Notes under the pieces: model-generated | Told to the model about the DNA's origin: nothing | The model's database searches: none | Seen by the model: the letters and a program-made list of their open reading frames with translations, nothing else | Translations under genes and position numbers: made by a program | NCBI RefSeq assembly: GCF_003352835.1 | Contig: NZ_QLVD01000026.1 | Span: forward strand, 1 to 64,000 | Direction of reading: 5' to 3' | Length of the DNA: 64,000 nucleotides | Origin: Ornithinimicrobium murale | GTDB lineage: Bacteria > Actinomycetota > Actinomycetes > Actinomycetales > Dermatophilaceae | In this document: in pieces, positions 42,624 through 51,053 of the stretch | Layout of the letters: the number at the start of each line of letters is the position of its first letter | How positions within the stretch are numbered: the first letter of the stretch is position 1

Positions 42624-43313
42624 CTAGCGCCGCGTCGCGGGCGTCAGGCCAGGTGAGACCACGAAGCGCTGCAGCAGGGCACCGACCAGGTCGATCAGCA
42701 GCGCGAGAGCGGCCACCAGGAGGGCACCGCCCGCCATCTCGTCGTAAGCGCGGTTGGCCTGACCGTCGATCAGGAAGCGCCCCAACCCGCCCAGGCCGAC
42801 GACCGCGGCGATCGTCGCGGTGGCGATGATCTGCATCATCGAGGAGCGCAGCCCCGAGAAGATCAGCGGCAGCGCACACGGCACCTCGACCTGCCACAAC
42901 TGTTGCCAGCTGGTCATCCCCATGCCCCGGGCGGCATCGCGGGCAGCCGGGTCGACCTGCCCGATGCCGGCATAGACGCCAGACAGGATGGGGGGTATGC
43001 CGAGGGTCGCCAGGACGATCAGGCTCGGCAGCTCGAAGGCCAGGTCGCCCCGCAGGCGGGGCAGCAGGAGCAGGGCGGCGATGAACAGCACACCGAGGGA
43101 GGGAATGGCACGGAAGGCACTGACCGCGTTGACCAGCACCACCCTCCCGCGGCCGGTGTGCCCGACATACAGTCCGATCGGGACCGCGACGAGCGCCGCC
43201 GCGAGCAGCGCGATGCCGGACAGGCGCAGGTGCTCGAGTGCCTGGGCGAGGATGCCGCCGGAGCCCGACCAGTTGGTCGGGTCGGACAGCCAGGCCCAGA
43301 TCGTGGCGATCAT
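42624..43313 (-). CDS. Osmoprotectant ABC transporter permease
   Basis: 229 residues from ATG 43313, which overlaps the stop of the other permease gene (ATGA); the longer open frame upstream is antisense to nothing real and is ignored. Five or six membrane helices and the BPD_transp_1 EAA loop (DPAARDAARGMGMTSWQQLW) are visible. Typical OpuCB/OpuCD-like subunit. Confidence 0.87.
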   Translation of the reverse strand: MIATIWAWLSDPTNWSGSGGILAQALEHLRLSGIALLAAALVAVPIGLYVGHTGRGRVVLVNAVSAFRAIPSLGVLFIAALLLLPRLRGDLAFELPSLIVLATLGIPPILSGVYAGIGQVDPAARDAARGMGMTSWQQLWQVEVPCALPLIFSGLRSSMMQIIATATIAAVVGLGGLGRFLIDGQANRAYDEMAGGALLVAALALLIDLVGALLQRFVVSPGLTPATRR

Positions 43314-43951
43314 GTCCGCGCCGCCCGGAGCCAGGGCGTGAGCAGCCGGGTGAGCGTCAGGATCAGCAGGTCGAACAGGAGCGCGAGCAGCACGCAGGCG
43401 AGGACCCCCACGACGATCGGGCCCATCGCTGAGCGGGAGAAGCCGTCGGTGAACAGCAGCCCGAGCTGGGAGACGCCGATCAGGGCTGCCACCGAGACCA
43501 TCGAGACGTTGCTGACCGCTGCCACTCGGAGGCCGGCCGAGATGACCGGCACCGCCATCGGCAGCTCGACCGCCCAGAAGCGCCGCAGCGGGCCGTAGCC
43601 CATCGCGGTTGCAGCCTGCCGGACGTGGTCGGGCACCGACCCGAGGCCGTCGGCAACGGTGCGGGTCAGGAGCGCGATCGTGTAGAGCGTCATCGCCACG
43701 ACGACGTTGATCGGGTCCAGGATCTGGGTGCCGAGGATGCCCGGCAGCAGCACGAACAGCGCCAGCGACGGGATGGTGTAGAGCAGCCCCGTGCCGACGA
43801 TCACCGGCGGGGTGAGCCAGCGACGCCGCAGCGCCACCCAGCCTAGGGGCAGGGAGATGAGCAGGCCGAGCAGCAGCGGGACCCCGGCGAGGTAGGCGTG
43901 CTGGGCCGCGAAGCCCGCGACCTCGCCCAGGTCCGTGCCCAGCGCGGTCAC
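43310..43951 (-). CDS. Osmoprotectant ABC transporter permease
   Basis: 213 residues, GTG start overlapping the ATPase gene stop (GTGA). Five or six membrane helices with the EAA-type loop PDHVRQAATAMGYGPLRRFW. Pairs with the second permease as a heterodimer, as in OpuC-type systems with two permease genes. Confidence 0.88.
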   Translation of the reverse strand: MTALGTDLGEVAGFAAQHAYLAGVPLLLGLLISLPLGWVALRRRWLTPPVIVGTGLLYTIPSLALFVLLPGILGTQILDPINVVVAMTLYTIALLTRTVADGLGSVPDHVRQAATAMGYGPLRRFWAVELPMAVPVISAGLRVAAVSNVSMVSVAALIGVSQLGLLFTDGFSRSAMGPIVVGVLACVLLALLFDLLILTLTRLLTPWLRAART

Positions 43952-45105
43952 CGGTGCTCGTTCTGCTGGGGGCCCACCCCGGCCGCGGCGCCGTCGGAGT
44001 CCCCCGCACCGCCCTGGATGCTGGTGCCGTCGGGGCGCGGCGCCGACTGGATCACTGACAGCACCTCCTCGGCGCGCACCGTGCCGGCCAGCACGCCGTC
44101 GCGGGTGACAACACCACGGCCGCTCGGGGAGGAGAGCGCGGCGTCCAGCAGTGAGCGCAGTGATCCGTCGACGGCAGAGACGGTGCCGCCCCGGTGCAGG
44201 TGCTCGAGAGCGACGGCTGCCTCAGCCACCTCGGCCGGCAGCACCCAGCCCTGGGGACGACCTTCGGCGTCGACTGCCAGCAGCCACTGGTCGCCGCGGC
44301 GCTGCAGCTGTTCCCCGATCCGGACCGGCTCCTCGGGGTGCACGGGCACGTCGGCCTGCTGGAAGCTGAGGGCACGATAGCCGCGGTCCCGGCCGACGAA
44401 GTCAGCCACGAAGTCGTCGGCCGGGTGCGCCAACAGGTCGGCGGGGCTGCTGAACTGGGCGAGAATCCCGCCCTGACGCAGCACGGCCACCCGGTGGCCG
44501 AGCTTGATCGCCTCATCGATGTCGTGAGTGACCAGGACGATCGTGGTGCCCAGTTCCTGCTGCAACCGCAGGATGTCGTCCTGCAGGCCCTCGCGGGCGA
44601 TGGGGTCCACGGCGCTGAACGGCTCGTCCATCAGCATCACCGACGGGTCCGAAGCCAGTGCTCGGGCGACGCCGACCCGTTGCTGCTGACCGCCAGAGAG
44701 CTGCGCCGGGTATCGGCGGGCGAAGTCGCCCGGCAGCCCCACCAGCTCGAGCACCTCGCGGGCCCGGGACTCGGCCCGCGCGCGGCCCCACCCGTTGAGC
44801 CGGGGGACGGTCATCACGTTGTGCAGCACTGTGCGGTGCGGGAACAGGCCCGCGTGCTGGATGACATATCCGATGTCGCGGCGCAGCTTCGCCGCGGGGA
44901 CCTGGGCGGTGTCCTGCCCGTCGATGAAGATGTGGCCGCTCGTCGGCTCGATCATCCGGTTGATCATCCGCAGCGAGGTTGTCTTGCCACATCCCGAGGG
45001 GCCGACCAGGACCGTGATCTCCCCCGTGGCTGCCTCCAGGGTGAGGTGGTCGACGGCAGCATGCCCCGGGGCATACTCCTTGGTCACGCCCTCGAGCCTG
45101 ATCAT
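43948..45105 (-). CDS. Osmoprotectant ABC transporter ATPase
   Basis: 385 residues. Walker A LVGPSGCGKTTSLRMINRMI, signature LSGGQQQRVGVARALASDPS, Walker B VMLMDEPFSAVDPI and switch His in VLVTHDIDEAI. The C-terminal 120 residues look like a CBS-type regulatory pair (RGVVTRDGVLAGTVRAEEVL), which in OpuA/OpuC senses ionic strength. First gene of the operon ATPase, permease, permease, binding protein. Confidence 0.92.
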   Translation of the reverse strand: MIRLEGVTKEYAPGHAAVDHLTLEAATGEITVLVGPSGCGKTTSLRMINRMIEPTSGHIFIDGQDTAQVPAAKLRRDIGYVIQHAGLFPHRTVLHNVMTVPRLNGWGRARAESRAREVLELVGLPGDFARRYPAQLSGGQQQRVGVARALASDPSVMLMDEPFSAVDPIAREGLQDDILRLQQELGTTIVLVTHDIDEAIKLGHRVAVLRQGGILAQFSSPADLLAHPADDFVADFVGRDRGYRALSFQQADVPVHPEEPVRIGEQLQRRGDQWLLAVDAEGRPQGWVLPAEVAEAAVALEHLHRGGTVSAVDGSLRSLLDAALSSPSGRGVVTRDGVLAGTVRAEEVLSVIQSAPRPDGTSIQGGAGDSDGAAAGVGPQQNEHR

Positions 45106-45167
45106 TCCCCGAGACTAACCGCCAGCCCTGACACGCGCTGTCCAGAGTCCGGCAGCGTGCACCGGGC

Positions 45168-46841
45168 TCAGTGCATCGCCTCGGCGACGGCGCGGCGCTG
45201 GTAGGTGTCCCAGTAGATCTCGTCCCGGACGTGCATCATCCAGGCGGCGCGGGGACCGACGTAGCGCAGGTGCCAGGGCTCGTAGTCGTAGCCGGTGACG
45301 CCGGTGCCACCTTCGGGGTAGCGGATGATGAAGCCGTAACGGTGGGCGTTGGCGGCGACCCACTTGCCCTCGGGGGTGTCCCCGAAGCAGGCATAACCCG
45401 AGCAGGAGCGGCCCGCGACGTCGGCAGCGAGGCCCAGCTGATGCTCACTGTGACCGGGTTGGGCCGAGATCAGGTCGGCCCGCTTCTTCCCGACGGTCCG
45501 GACCCAGTAGTCGTAGGTCCGCTGCTGCTCGTCGTAGGAACGGTAGGCACTGTTGACCCACAGGCCGGGGTGACCGGCCGCGGCCGCGTCGTCGAACAGT
45601 TCCTGGAGCATCGTCGCCGTCTCCGGGCGGAACTGGTGGCTGGTGCCGCGCCAGCTCACCAGGTCACCGGGGACGTAGCGCTCCGGGTCCACGGGGCGTT
45701 GCTTGGTCACCAAGTCGTAGAGACGGCCGGTGTCCTCGGTCTCCATCCCGGAGAAGACCGACAGTCGGCCCCCGGTCCGGAGTTGCTCGGTGCACACGGC
45801 CTGCTGGCCACCGAGGGCGACGACCTTCTCCGGCGGGTGCTCCCCCAGCCGGCGCCAGACCGGCTCGCTGAGGACCCGGCAGTTGTCCGGCACGAGCAGG
45901 ATCGGCCCGCGGGTGAGCACGCCACCGACGATCGAGTCCGCGACCGAGCGGCCGTTGGCCAGGTAGGTTCGGCTGCTGCCCTCGGGGAAGGCCCAGTGCG
46001 CGATCGCCGCCGAGGTGGCATAGCGGTCCTCGCCGGAGATCCGCTGTGTGGTGCGTCCCTCCCCGGCGGCGTGGGCCAGGGCCGGGGTGGTCACCACCAA
46101 CTTGCCCCCGAGCGCGATGACCTTGTCCGGGTCGAGAGCCTGGACCGCCTCGACCGTGACGGCCGGTGCGCTGTCCTCCCCGTTGCGCACCAGCAGGATC
46201 GGCCCGTCGGTCAGTGTGCCGCCGGCCACCGCGTCGATAGATTCCTGCTGCTCGGCCAGGTAGACCGTGTCCGAACCGTCCGGGAAGGACCGCTGGGCGA
46301 TCAGGGTCGCTGTCTCAAACCGGTCTGCTCCGCCGAGCCGCACGGCCTCGCGCCCCTTCGCCGCGGTCTGCAGGGTGGCCCCACAGATCGACTTCTCACC
46401 GCCCAGGGCGACCACCTCGGCCGGGTCCAGCCGGTCGATCTCGTCGGCGATGACGTGTGGGAGGCCATCGCAGCGCGGGACCAGGAGCACCGGCCCGTCG
46501 CGTAGGGAGCCGGCCGCGATCGCGTCGGCGAAGACATCGCTGCGCGCCAGGTAGACGGTGTCGGCGCTGGCGAACTGCGCACTGGAGACGGCCACCGAGG
46601 TCTCGTAGCGGTTCTTGCCGCCCAGCCGGTCGAGCGGCACGGTGAACACGGGATCGGCGGCCGGCCGCACCGGGTCCGAGGACTCCTGCTGCCGGTCGTC
46701 AGGGACCGGGGCGTCGGCGCTGGCCGGCGCCGCCAGCCCGAGCGCCAGGACGGCGGCGAGCAGCACACCGCCTGTGCGCGTCGGCCAACCAGGTCGTGGT
46801 GTGAGACCCCCACGGCGCAGTGCGCCTCCCACGCTCCGCAT
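45168..46841 (-). CDS. Cell-wall-binding repeat protein with D,D-carboxypeptidase domain
   Basis: 557 residues. The signal peptide includes GGVLLAAVLALGLAAPASA. Three CWB2-type repeats follow between about 70 and 350 (DRLGGKNRYETSVAVSSAQF, VRLGGADRFETATLIAQRSF, RISGEDRYATSAAIAHWAF), each with PAEVVALGG or DKVIALGG strands. The C-terminal 190 residues are an M15/VanY carboxypeptidase: GLWVNSAYRSYDEQQRTYDY, QPGHSEHQLGLAADV with zinc ligands His and Asp, and YEPWHLRYVG with the third His. It trims D-Ala from peptidoglycan at the surface. Start overlaps the dcd stop (TGATG). Confidence 0.92.
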   Translation of the reverse strand: MRSVGGALRRGGLTPRPGWPTRTGGVLLAAVLALGLAAPASADAPVPDDRQQESSDPVRPAADPVFTVPLDRLGGKNRYETSVAVSSAQFASADTVYLARSDVFADAIAAGSLRDGPVLLVPRCDGLPHVIADEIDRLDPAEVVALGGEKSICGATLQTAAKGREAVRLGGADRFETATLIAQRSFPDGSDTVYLAEQQESIDAVAGGTLTDGPILLVRNGEDSAPAVTVEAVQALDPDKVIALGGKLVVTTPALAHAAGEGRTTQRISGEDRYATSAAIAHWAFPEGSSRTYLANGRSVADSIVGGVLTRGPILLVPDNCRVLSEPVWRRLGEHPPEKVVALGGQQAVCTEQLRTGGRLSVFSGMETEDTGRLYDLVTKQRPVDPERYVPGDLVSWRGTSHQFRPETATMLQELFDDAAAAGHPGLWVNSAYRSYDEQQRTYDYWVRTVGKKRADLISAQPGHSEHQLGLAADVAGRSCSGYACFGDTPEGKWVAANAHRYGFIIRYPEGGTGVTGYDYEPWHLRYVGPRAAWMMHVRDEIYWDTYQRRAVAEAMH

Positions 46842-47416
46842 CAGACCTGATCCCGATGGAAGTTCTGGAAGGAACGGCTGGCGGTCGGCCCGCGCTGGCC
46901 CTGATAGTGCGAGCCCTTGGCCGAGGACCCGTAGGGGTGCTCAGCCGAGCTGGACAGCTGGAAGAAGCACAGCTGGCCGATCTTCATCCCCGGGTGCAGC
47001 ACGATCGGGAGCGTCGCCACGTTGGACAGCTCGAGGGTGACGTGACCGGTGAAGCCGGGGTCCACGAAGCCCGCGGTCGCGTGGGTGAGCAGCCCCAGCC
47101 GGCCAAGCGAGGACTTGCCCTCCACCCGTGCCGCGACGTCGTCGGGGAGGCTGACCTCCTCATAGGTCGACCCCAGCACGAACTCGCCGGGATGCAGCAC
47201 GAAGGACTCGCCGGTCTCGACCTCGATGAGTCGGGTGAGCTCGGGCTGGTCCAGGGCGGGGTCGATGACCGGATACTTGTGGTTGTCGAACAGCCGGAAG
47301 TAGCGGTCCAGGCGCACGTCGACGCTGGAGGGCTGGACCATCGTGGGGTCCCACGGGTCGAGCCGGACGCGTCCGGCGTCGACCTGGGCGTGGATGTCGC
47401 GGTCGGAGAGCAGCAC
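46841..47416 (-). CDS. dcd: dCTP deaminase, probably dUMP-forming
   Basis: 191 residues, GTG start. Family core [20 protein letters not shown] and [15 protein letters not shown], with the catalytic Glu in the latter, and the C-terminal lid [13 protein letters not shown]. In many actinobacteria this enzyme converts dCTP to dUMP directly, combining deaminase and dUTPase. The [12 protein letters not shown] region fits that bifunctional group. Two-gene operon with the carboxypeptidase, an odd pairing with no known functional link. Confidence 0.94.
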   Translation of the reverse strand: MLLSDRDIHAQVDAGRVRLDPWDPTMVQPSSVDVRLDRYFRLFDNHKYPVIDPALDQPELTRLIEVETGESFVLHPGEFVLGSTYEEVSLPDDVAARVEGKSSLGRLGLLTHATAGFVDPGFTGHVTLELSNVATLPIVLHPGMKIGQLCFFQLSSSAEHPYGSSAKGSHYQGQRGPTASRSFQNFHRDQV

Positions 47417-47529
47417 GGAGACAGGCTAACCGGTGACTGCGCGTCTCCGACACGTGTAGGCCGGCCGCCGGGTTCTGTGCCGCTGGCGGACGTCGGTTAC
47501 ACTCTCCGGAGCCGCCTGTGAGGCGGCCT

Positions 47530-47600
47530 GCGGGCGTAGTTCAATGGTAGAACATCAGCTTCCCAAGCTGAATACGCGAGTTCGATTCTCGTCGCCCGCT
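47530..47600 (+). tRNA. tRNA-Gly (CCC)
   Basis: 71 bases with acceptor GCGGGCG/CGCCCGC, D-arm TAGTTCAATGGTAGAAC-type, anticodon loop TTCCCAA giving CCC and T-arm GAGTTCGATTCTC. Unlike the other tRNAs in the window, CCA is encoded (47601-47603). Confidence 0.94.
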
Positions 47601-47703
47601 CCACTCCGACCGAGCCGGTATGCCGTCGCTCACCTCGCCCTGTGACTGCGCCTCCGCGATGGTTCCGTCCCACTCCAAAAGCCCTGGTCACGCGCCCCTC
47701 CCC

Positions 47704-47809
47704 GGGGACGTGACATTGGTGCACGTCAGAACACCAGTGGGTCGCCTGGTGTCCCCACCCACACCAATGGGTCGGCTGGTGCATGCCAGGACACCAATGT
47801 CACGTCCCC
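47704..47809. repeat. Long-loop 18-bp inverted repeat with internal copies
   Basis: Perfect 18-base arms (47704-47721, 47792-47809) enclose a 70-base loop that itself holds related direct copies (ACCAGTGGGTCGCCTGGTG and ACCAATGGGTCGGCTGGTG). The repeat follows tRNA-Gly in a 340-base stretch without other features. It looks like a small non-coding repeat element. Confidence 0.75.
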
Positions 47810-47939
47810 AGCAGAAGGGGGTGCACGGGACACTGGCGAGCCCCACGTGATCCACAGGGTTGGCCTGAGCGAGGGATTCAGCCACAGGCTCAGGCAAGTG
47901 GCTACCCGGGGTGGGGGAACGTCCACCACCTTTGGCCAC

Positions 47940-48533
47940 ATGGACGATTCTCCGGACTCAAACCGAGCGAGGGTCCGTCCCCACTGGACCGGCAGACCCT
48001 CCAGAACGGGGAAGCCAGCACGGGCGGAACCTCCGCCCCCGACCCCCGCGGTCGAGCATCAGGTGGGGCTGGCCCTCCGTGCCGACCGACGCCGCCGCGG
48101 CCAGAGCCAGCGCGCCTACGCCGCCGAGCGCGAGTTGAGCCGTGACCGGCTGGCCAGGATCGAGGTCGACGCCAGCGGATTCCGGCTGGAGGCCGTCGCC
48201 GCCTTCCTGCAGGGCACCGGCTATGAGCTCGCGATCCTGCCGGTCTCCGCCGGTGGGCCGGAGCCGTGGTGGGAGCTCACCGATGTCGTGGCGCGGACCC
48301 GGGTGGGTGGACGGTTCCCACCGCACCGTGAGGTCAGGCGCAGCCGGTGGGGTCCGATGTGGTGGGAGTATCACGAGCGGCTCGGCAACCGCGGTTTCGG
48401 GCCGCAGCCGAAGTGGACGGCGGAGGGGTTCACCCCACCGCCGGGCACCCGCTACGGCAAGGTCCCGACGCTCACGGAGGACGGCCGGCCCCGATGGCCC
48501 TTCAACGACCCCTACGGCGACTTCAAGGACTAG
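47940..48533 (+). CDS. Hypothetical DNA-binding protein with HTH-like helix
   Basis: 197 residues from ATG 47940. Residues 40-90 (QVGLALRADRRRRGQSQRAY, then AAERELSRDRLARIEVDASG) look like a degenerate Cro/C1-type HTH, with FRLEAVAAFLQGTGYELAIL completing the helical bundle. The C-terminal half is Trp- and Pro-rich (WGPMWWEYHERLGNRGFGP) and of unknown fold. Start alternatives exist upstream but are lower in protein character. Confidence 0.65.
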   Translation: MDDSPDSNRARVRPHWTGRPSRTGKPARAEPPPPTPAVEHQVGLALRADRRRRGQSQRAYAAERELSRDRLARIEVDASGFRLEAVAAFLQGTGYELAILPVSAGGPEPWWELTDVVARTRVGGRFPPHREVRRSRWGPMWWEYHERLGNRGFGPQPKWTAEGFTPPPGTRYGKVPTLTEDGRPRWPFNDPYGDFKD

Positions 48534-48607
48534 CCGACGCCCTGACCGCGCAACCCCTCAGGCAGCCTCGGCTGGCGCCGAAGAGCCAGCCCTCGGCATA
48601 CCCGCCG

Positions 48608-48979
48608 TCAGTCCTGGCTGTCCGCCCCGTGGACCACGTCCCGCACCCAGGCGGCATAGTCGTCCAGCGAGTGGCGCGCGGTGACCGCGATCACCTCCGG
48701 CACGTCATAGGGGTGCAGTGTGGTGACCAGGTCCGAGATGCTGTCGAACATCTCGGCCGTGGTCTTGGCCAGCATCAGCCACTCCAGCGCCTGGTGGGTC
48801 TCGCCCTTCCAGGTGTAGACCGAGGTCATCGGTCCCAGGATCTGCACGCACGCGGCTAGCTTGCGGCCCACGATGTCGGTGGCCAGCGCCTGGGCCGTGT
48901 CGGCGTCGGGCGTGCTGATCCGGACCTCGATCAGCCGGCTCGTCCCCGGCACCCGCTGGACCGGAGTGAGTTCGGTCAT
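48608..48979 (-). CDS. cutA: Divalent-cation tolerance protein CutA
   Basis: 123 residues. Family core RKLAACVQILGPMTSVYTWK, then GETHQALEWLMLAKTTAEMF and LHPYDVPEVIAVTARHSLDD. CutA is a small trimer that resembles PII proteins and has been linked to copper tolerance. Downstream of the aminotransferase gene on the same strand, eight bases away. Confidence 0.93.
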   Translation of the reverse strand: MTELTPVQRVPGTSRLIEVRISTPDADTAQALATDIVGRKLAACVQILGPMTSVYTWKGETHQALEWLMLAKTTAEMFDSISDLVTTLHPYDVPEVIAVTARHSLDDYAAWVRDVVHGADSQD

Positions 48980-48987
48980 GCTGCCTC

Positions 48988-50301
48988 CTACGCCGAGTTG
49001 AGCGCCCGCCCAAGGACCTCCAGCGCACGACGCGCCTCATCCAGGGTGATGACGCACGGGGGCACGACGTGCACCCGGTTGGCCATGATCAGTGGCCAGA
49101 CACCTTCCGCCTTGCACGCGGCGCCGATGCGCCCCATCGCCTCTGCGCTGAGCGGCTCACGGGTCTCCTGGTCGGCCACGAGCTCCAGTGCCCAGAACAC
49201 CCCCAGGCCTCGGACGTCGCCGACGAGCTCATGGTCGGCGAGCGCGGTCAGGCCCGGACGGAGAACCTCGCGGTCGAGCTGGTCGACGTGCTCGAGGATG
49301 CCCTCCTCCTCCATGATGTTGATCGAGGCGACGGCCGAGGCACAGGCGAGCGCGTGACCGGAGTAGGTCAGCCCGCCGGGGTAGGGCCGCTGGTCGAAGG
49401 TCGCGGCGATCTCGTCGGAGAGCACCACACCGCCGAGCGGGATGTAGCCGGAGTTGACGCCCTTGGCGAAGGTGATCAGATCGGGCCGCACGTCCCAGTG
49501 CTGGATCGCGAACCACTTCCCGGTGCGGGCGAAGCCGGCCATCACCTCGTCGGCGATGAGCATGATGCCGTGCTCGTCGCAGATCTCCCGGACACCCTCG
49601 AGGTAGCCGGGCGGCGGCACCAGGATGCCGTTGGACCCGACGACCGACTCCAGGATGATCGCGGCGATGTGCTGCGGACCCTCGAACTGGATCGTCTGGC
49701 GCAGGTGCTCCAGCGCCCGCTCGGACTCCTCCTGCTCCGTGGTCGCGTGGAACGCCGAGCGGTAGAGGTAGGGCCCCCAGAAGTGCACCACGCCGGGGAG
49801 GCCGGGCTCCGAGCCCAGGCGCCGGGCCTCACCGGTCAGCGAGATCGCGCCGTGGGTGGCGCCGTGATAGCTGCGGTAGGCGGCGAGGAGCTTGTGTCGT
49901 CCGGTGTGCTGTCGGGCCAGCCGGATCGCGTTCTCGACGGCCTCGGCGCCGGAGTTGGTGAAGAACACCTTGGACATCCGCTCGGGGGCGCGCTCGGAGA
50001 TGAGCCGCGCCGCCTCGGCGCGGGACTCGCTGTCGAAGCTCGGGCCGATGGTGGTCAGCTTCCCTGCGGACTCCTGGATCGCCGCGACGAGCTTGGGGTG
50101 CTGGTAGCCGATGTTGACGTTCACCAACTGCGAGGTCAGGTCCAGGTAGCGGTTGTCCTCGTGGTCCCAGAAGTGGGCGCCCTCGCCACCCGCCAGTGGG
50201 AGCTGGTCCAGTGCGCCCTGGGCCGACCACGACGTGAAGACGTGCTTGCGGCTCAGTGCCTTGATCCGGTCGGCCTGACTCTGCTCGGTGCTCAGTGACA
50301 T
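48988..50301 (-). CDS. Class III omega-aminotransferase
   Basis: 437 residues with the class III fold. VFFTNSGAEAVENAIRLARQ binds the cofactor phosphate, YRSYHGATHGAISLTGEARR stacks on it, LIADEVMAGFARTGKWFAIQ holds the Asp, and LITFAKGVNSGYIPLGGVVL the PLP Lys. It moves an amino group from an omega-amine or beta-amino acid to pyruvate; the substrate cannot be told from sequence. Confidence 0.9.
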   Translation of the reverse strand: MSLSTEQSQADRIKALSRKHVFTSWSAQGALDQLPLAGGEGAHFWDHEDNRYLDLTSQLVNVNIGYQHPKLVAAIQESAGKLTTIGPSFDSESRAEAARLISERAPERMSKVFFTNSGAEAVENAIRLARQHTGRHKLLAAYRSYHGATHGAISLTGEARRLGSEPGLPGVVHFWGPYLYRSAFHATTEQEESERALEHLRQTIQFEGPQHIAAIILESVVGSNGILVPPPGYLEGVREICDEHGIMLIADEVMAGFARTGKWFAIQHWDVRPDLITFAKGVNSGYIPLGGVVLSDEIAATFDQRPYPGGLTYSGHALACASAVASINIMEEEGILEHVDQLDREVLRPGLTALADHELVGDVRGLGVFWALELVADQETREPLSAEAMGRIGAACKAEGVWPLIMANRVHVVPPCVITLDEARRALEVLGRALNSA

Positions 50302-50372
50302 GGCTCTGAGTATGCCGTCAGGTCGGGTCTCCCGGCCACCTCACCCCACGCAGGGAGCACCTGAGCGCGAGC

Positions 50373-51053
50373 TCAGCGCAGTCCCGCTTCGTGCGCCACG
50401 ATCGCGGCCTGCACGCGGTTGGCGACGCCCAAGCGTTCGAAGAGTGCCTTCAGGTACTGCTTCACGGTGCCGTCGGCCAGGTGCAGGGCCCGCGCGATCT
50501 CAGCGTTGGAGGCCCCGGTGGCCAGCACCTCCAGGATCTCCCGCTGCCGGGGAGTGAGGCTGTCGACAGCGACCCGGGCGGTGCGGGTCCGCCGCAGTCG
50601 CGTCGTCGCCTCCGAGCGGATCAACCAGCTGGCGACGCGCGGGGAGAAGGCCGCCCCACCGCCCGCGACAGCCCGGACCATCGTGATCAGCTCGCGCGGT
50701 TCGTCGGACTTGAGCAGAAAACCCATCGCGCCGAGCTCCACGGCCTCGGCGATGTAGTTCTCGTCGGCAAAGGTGGTGAGCATCGCCACCGGCAAGGAGG
50801 GCAGCTCCCGGCGCAGGTGCTCCAGCGCGCGCAACCCGTCCAGCCGCGGCATCCGGATGTCGAGCAGCACCAGGTCGAGCCGGCGAGCGCGGGCGACCTC
50901 AAGTGCCTCCTGACCGTCGGCGGCCTCGGCGACCACCTGCAGGACGGGGTCGGTCTGCAGGATCGCGATCAGCCCCGCCCGCACCAGTGCATCGTCGTCG
51001 ACCACGAGCAGCCGGATGCTCCCATCGCCGGTCCCACGTTCGGAGGCTGTCAC
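50373..51053 (-). CDS. NarL/LuxR-type response regulator
   Basis: 226 residues from GTG 51053, overlapping the histidine kinase stop (GTGA). Receiver domain with LLVVDDDALVRAGLIAILQT and phosphorylated Asp in LVLLDIRMPRLDG, and a C-terminal LuxR HTH (LTPRQREILEVLATGASNA then LHLADGTVKQYLKALFERLG). Partner of the kinase encoded upstream. Confidence 0.93.
   Translation of the reverse strand: MTASERGTGDGSIRLLVVDDDALVRAGLIAILQTDPVLQVVAEAADGQEALEVARARRLDLVLLDIRMPRLDGLRALEHLRRELPSLPVAMLTTFADENYIAEAVELGAMGFLLKSDEPRELITMVRAVAGGGAAFSPRVASWLIRSEATTRLRRTRTARVAVDSLTPRQREILEVLATGASNAEIARALHLADGTVKQYLKALFERLGVANRVQAAIVAHEAGLR

Noticed and set aside
43314..44009. N-terminal extension of the second permease to 461 residues
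   Set aside because: It is the other frame of the first permease gene and part of the ATPase gene; the ATG at 43313 with ATGA overlap is the proper start.
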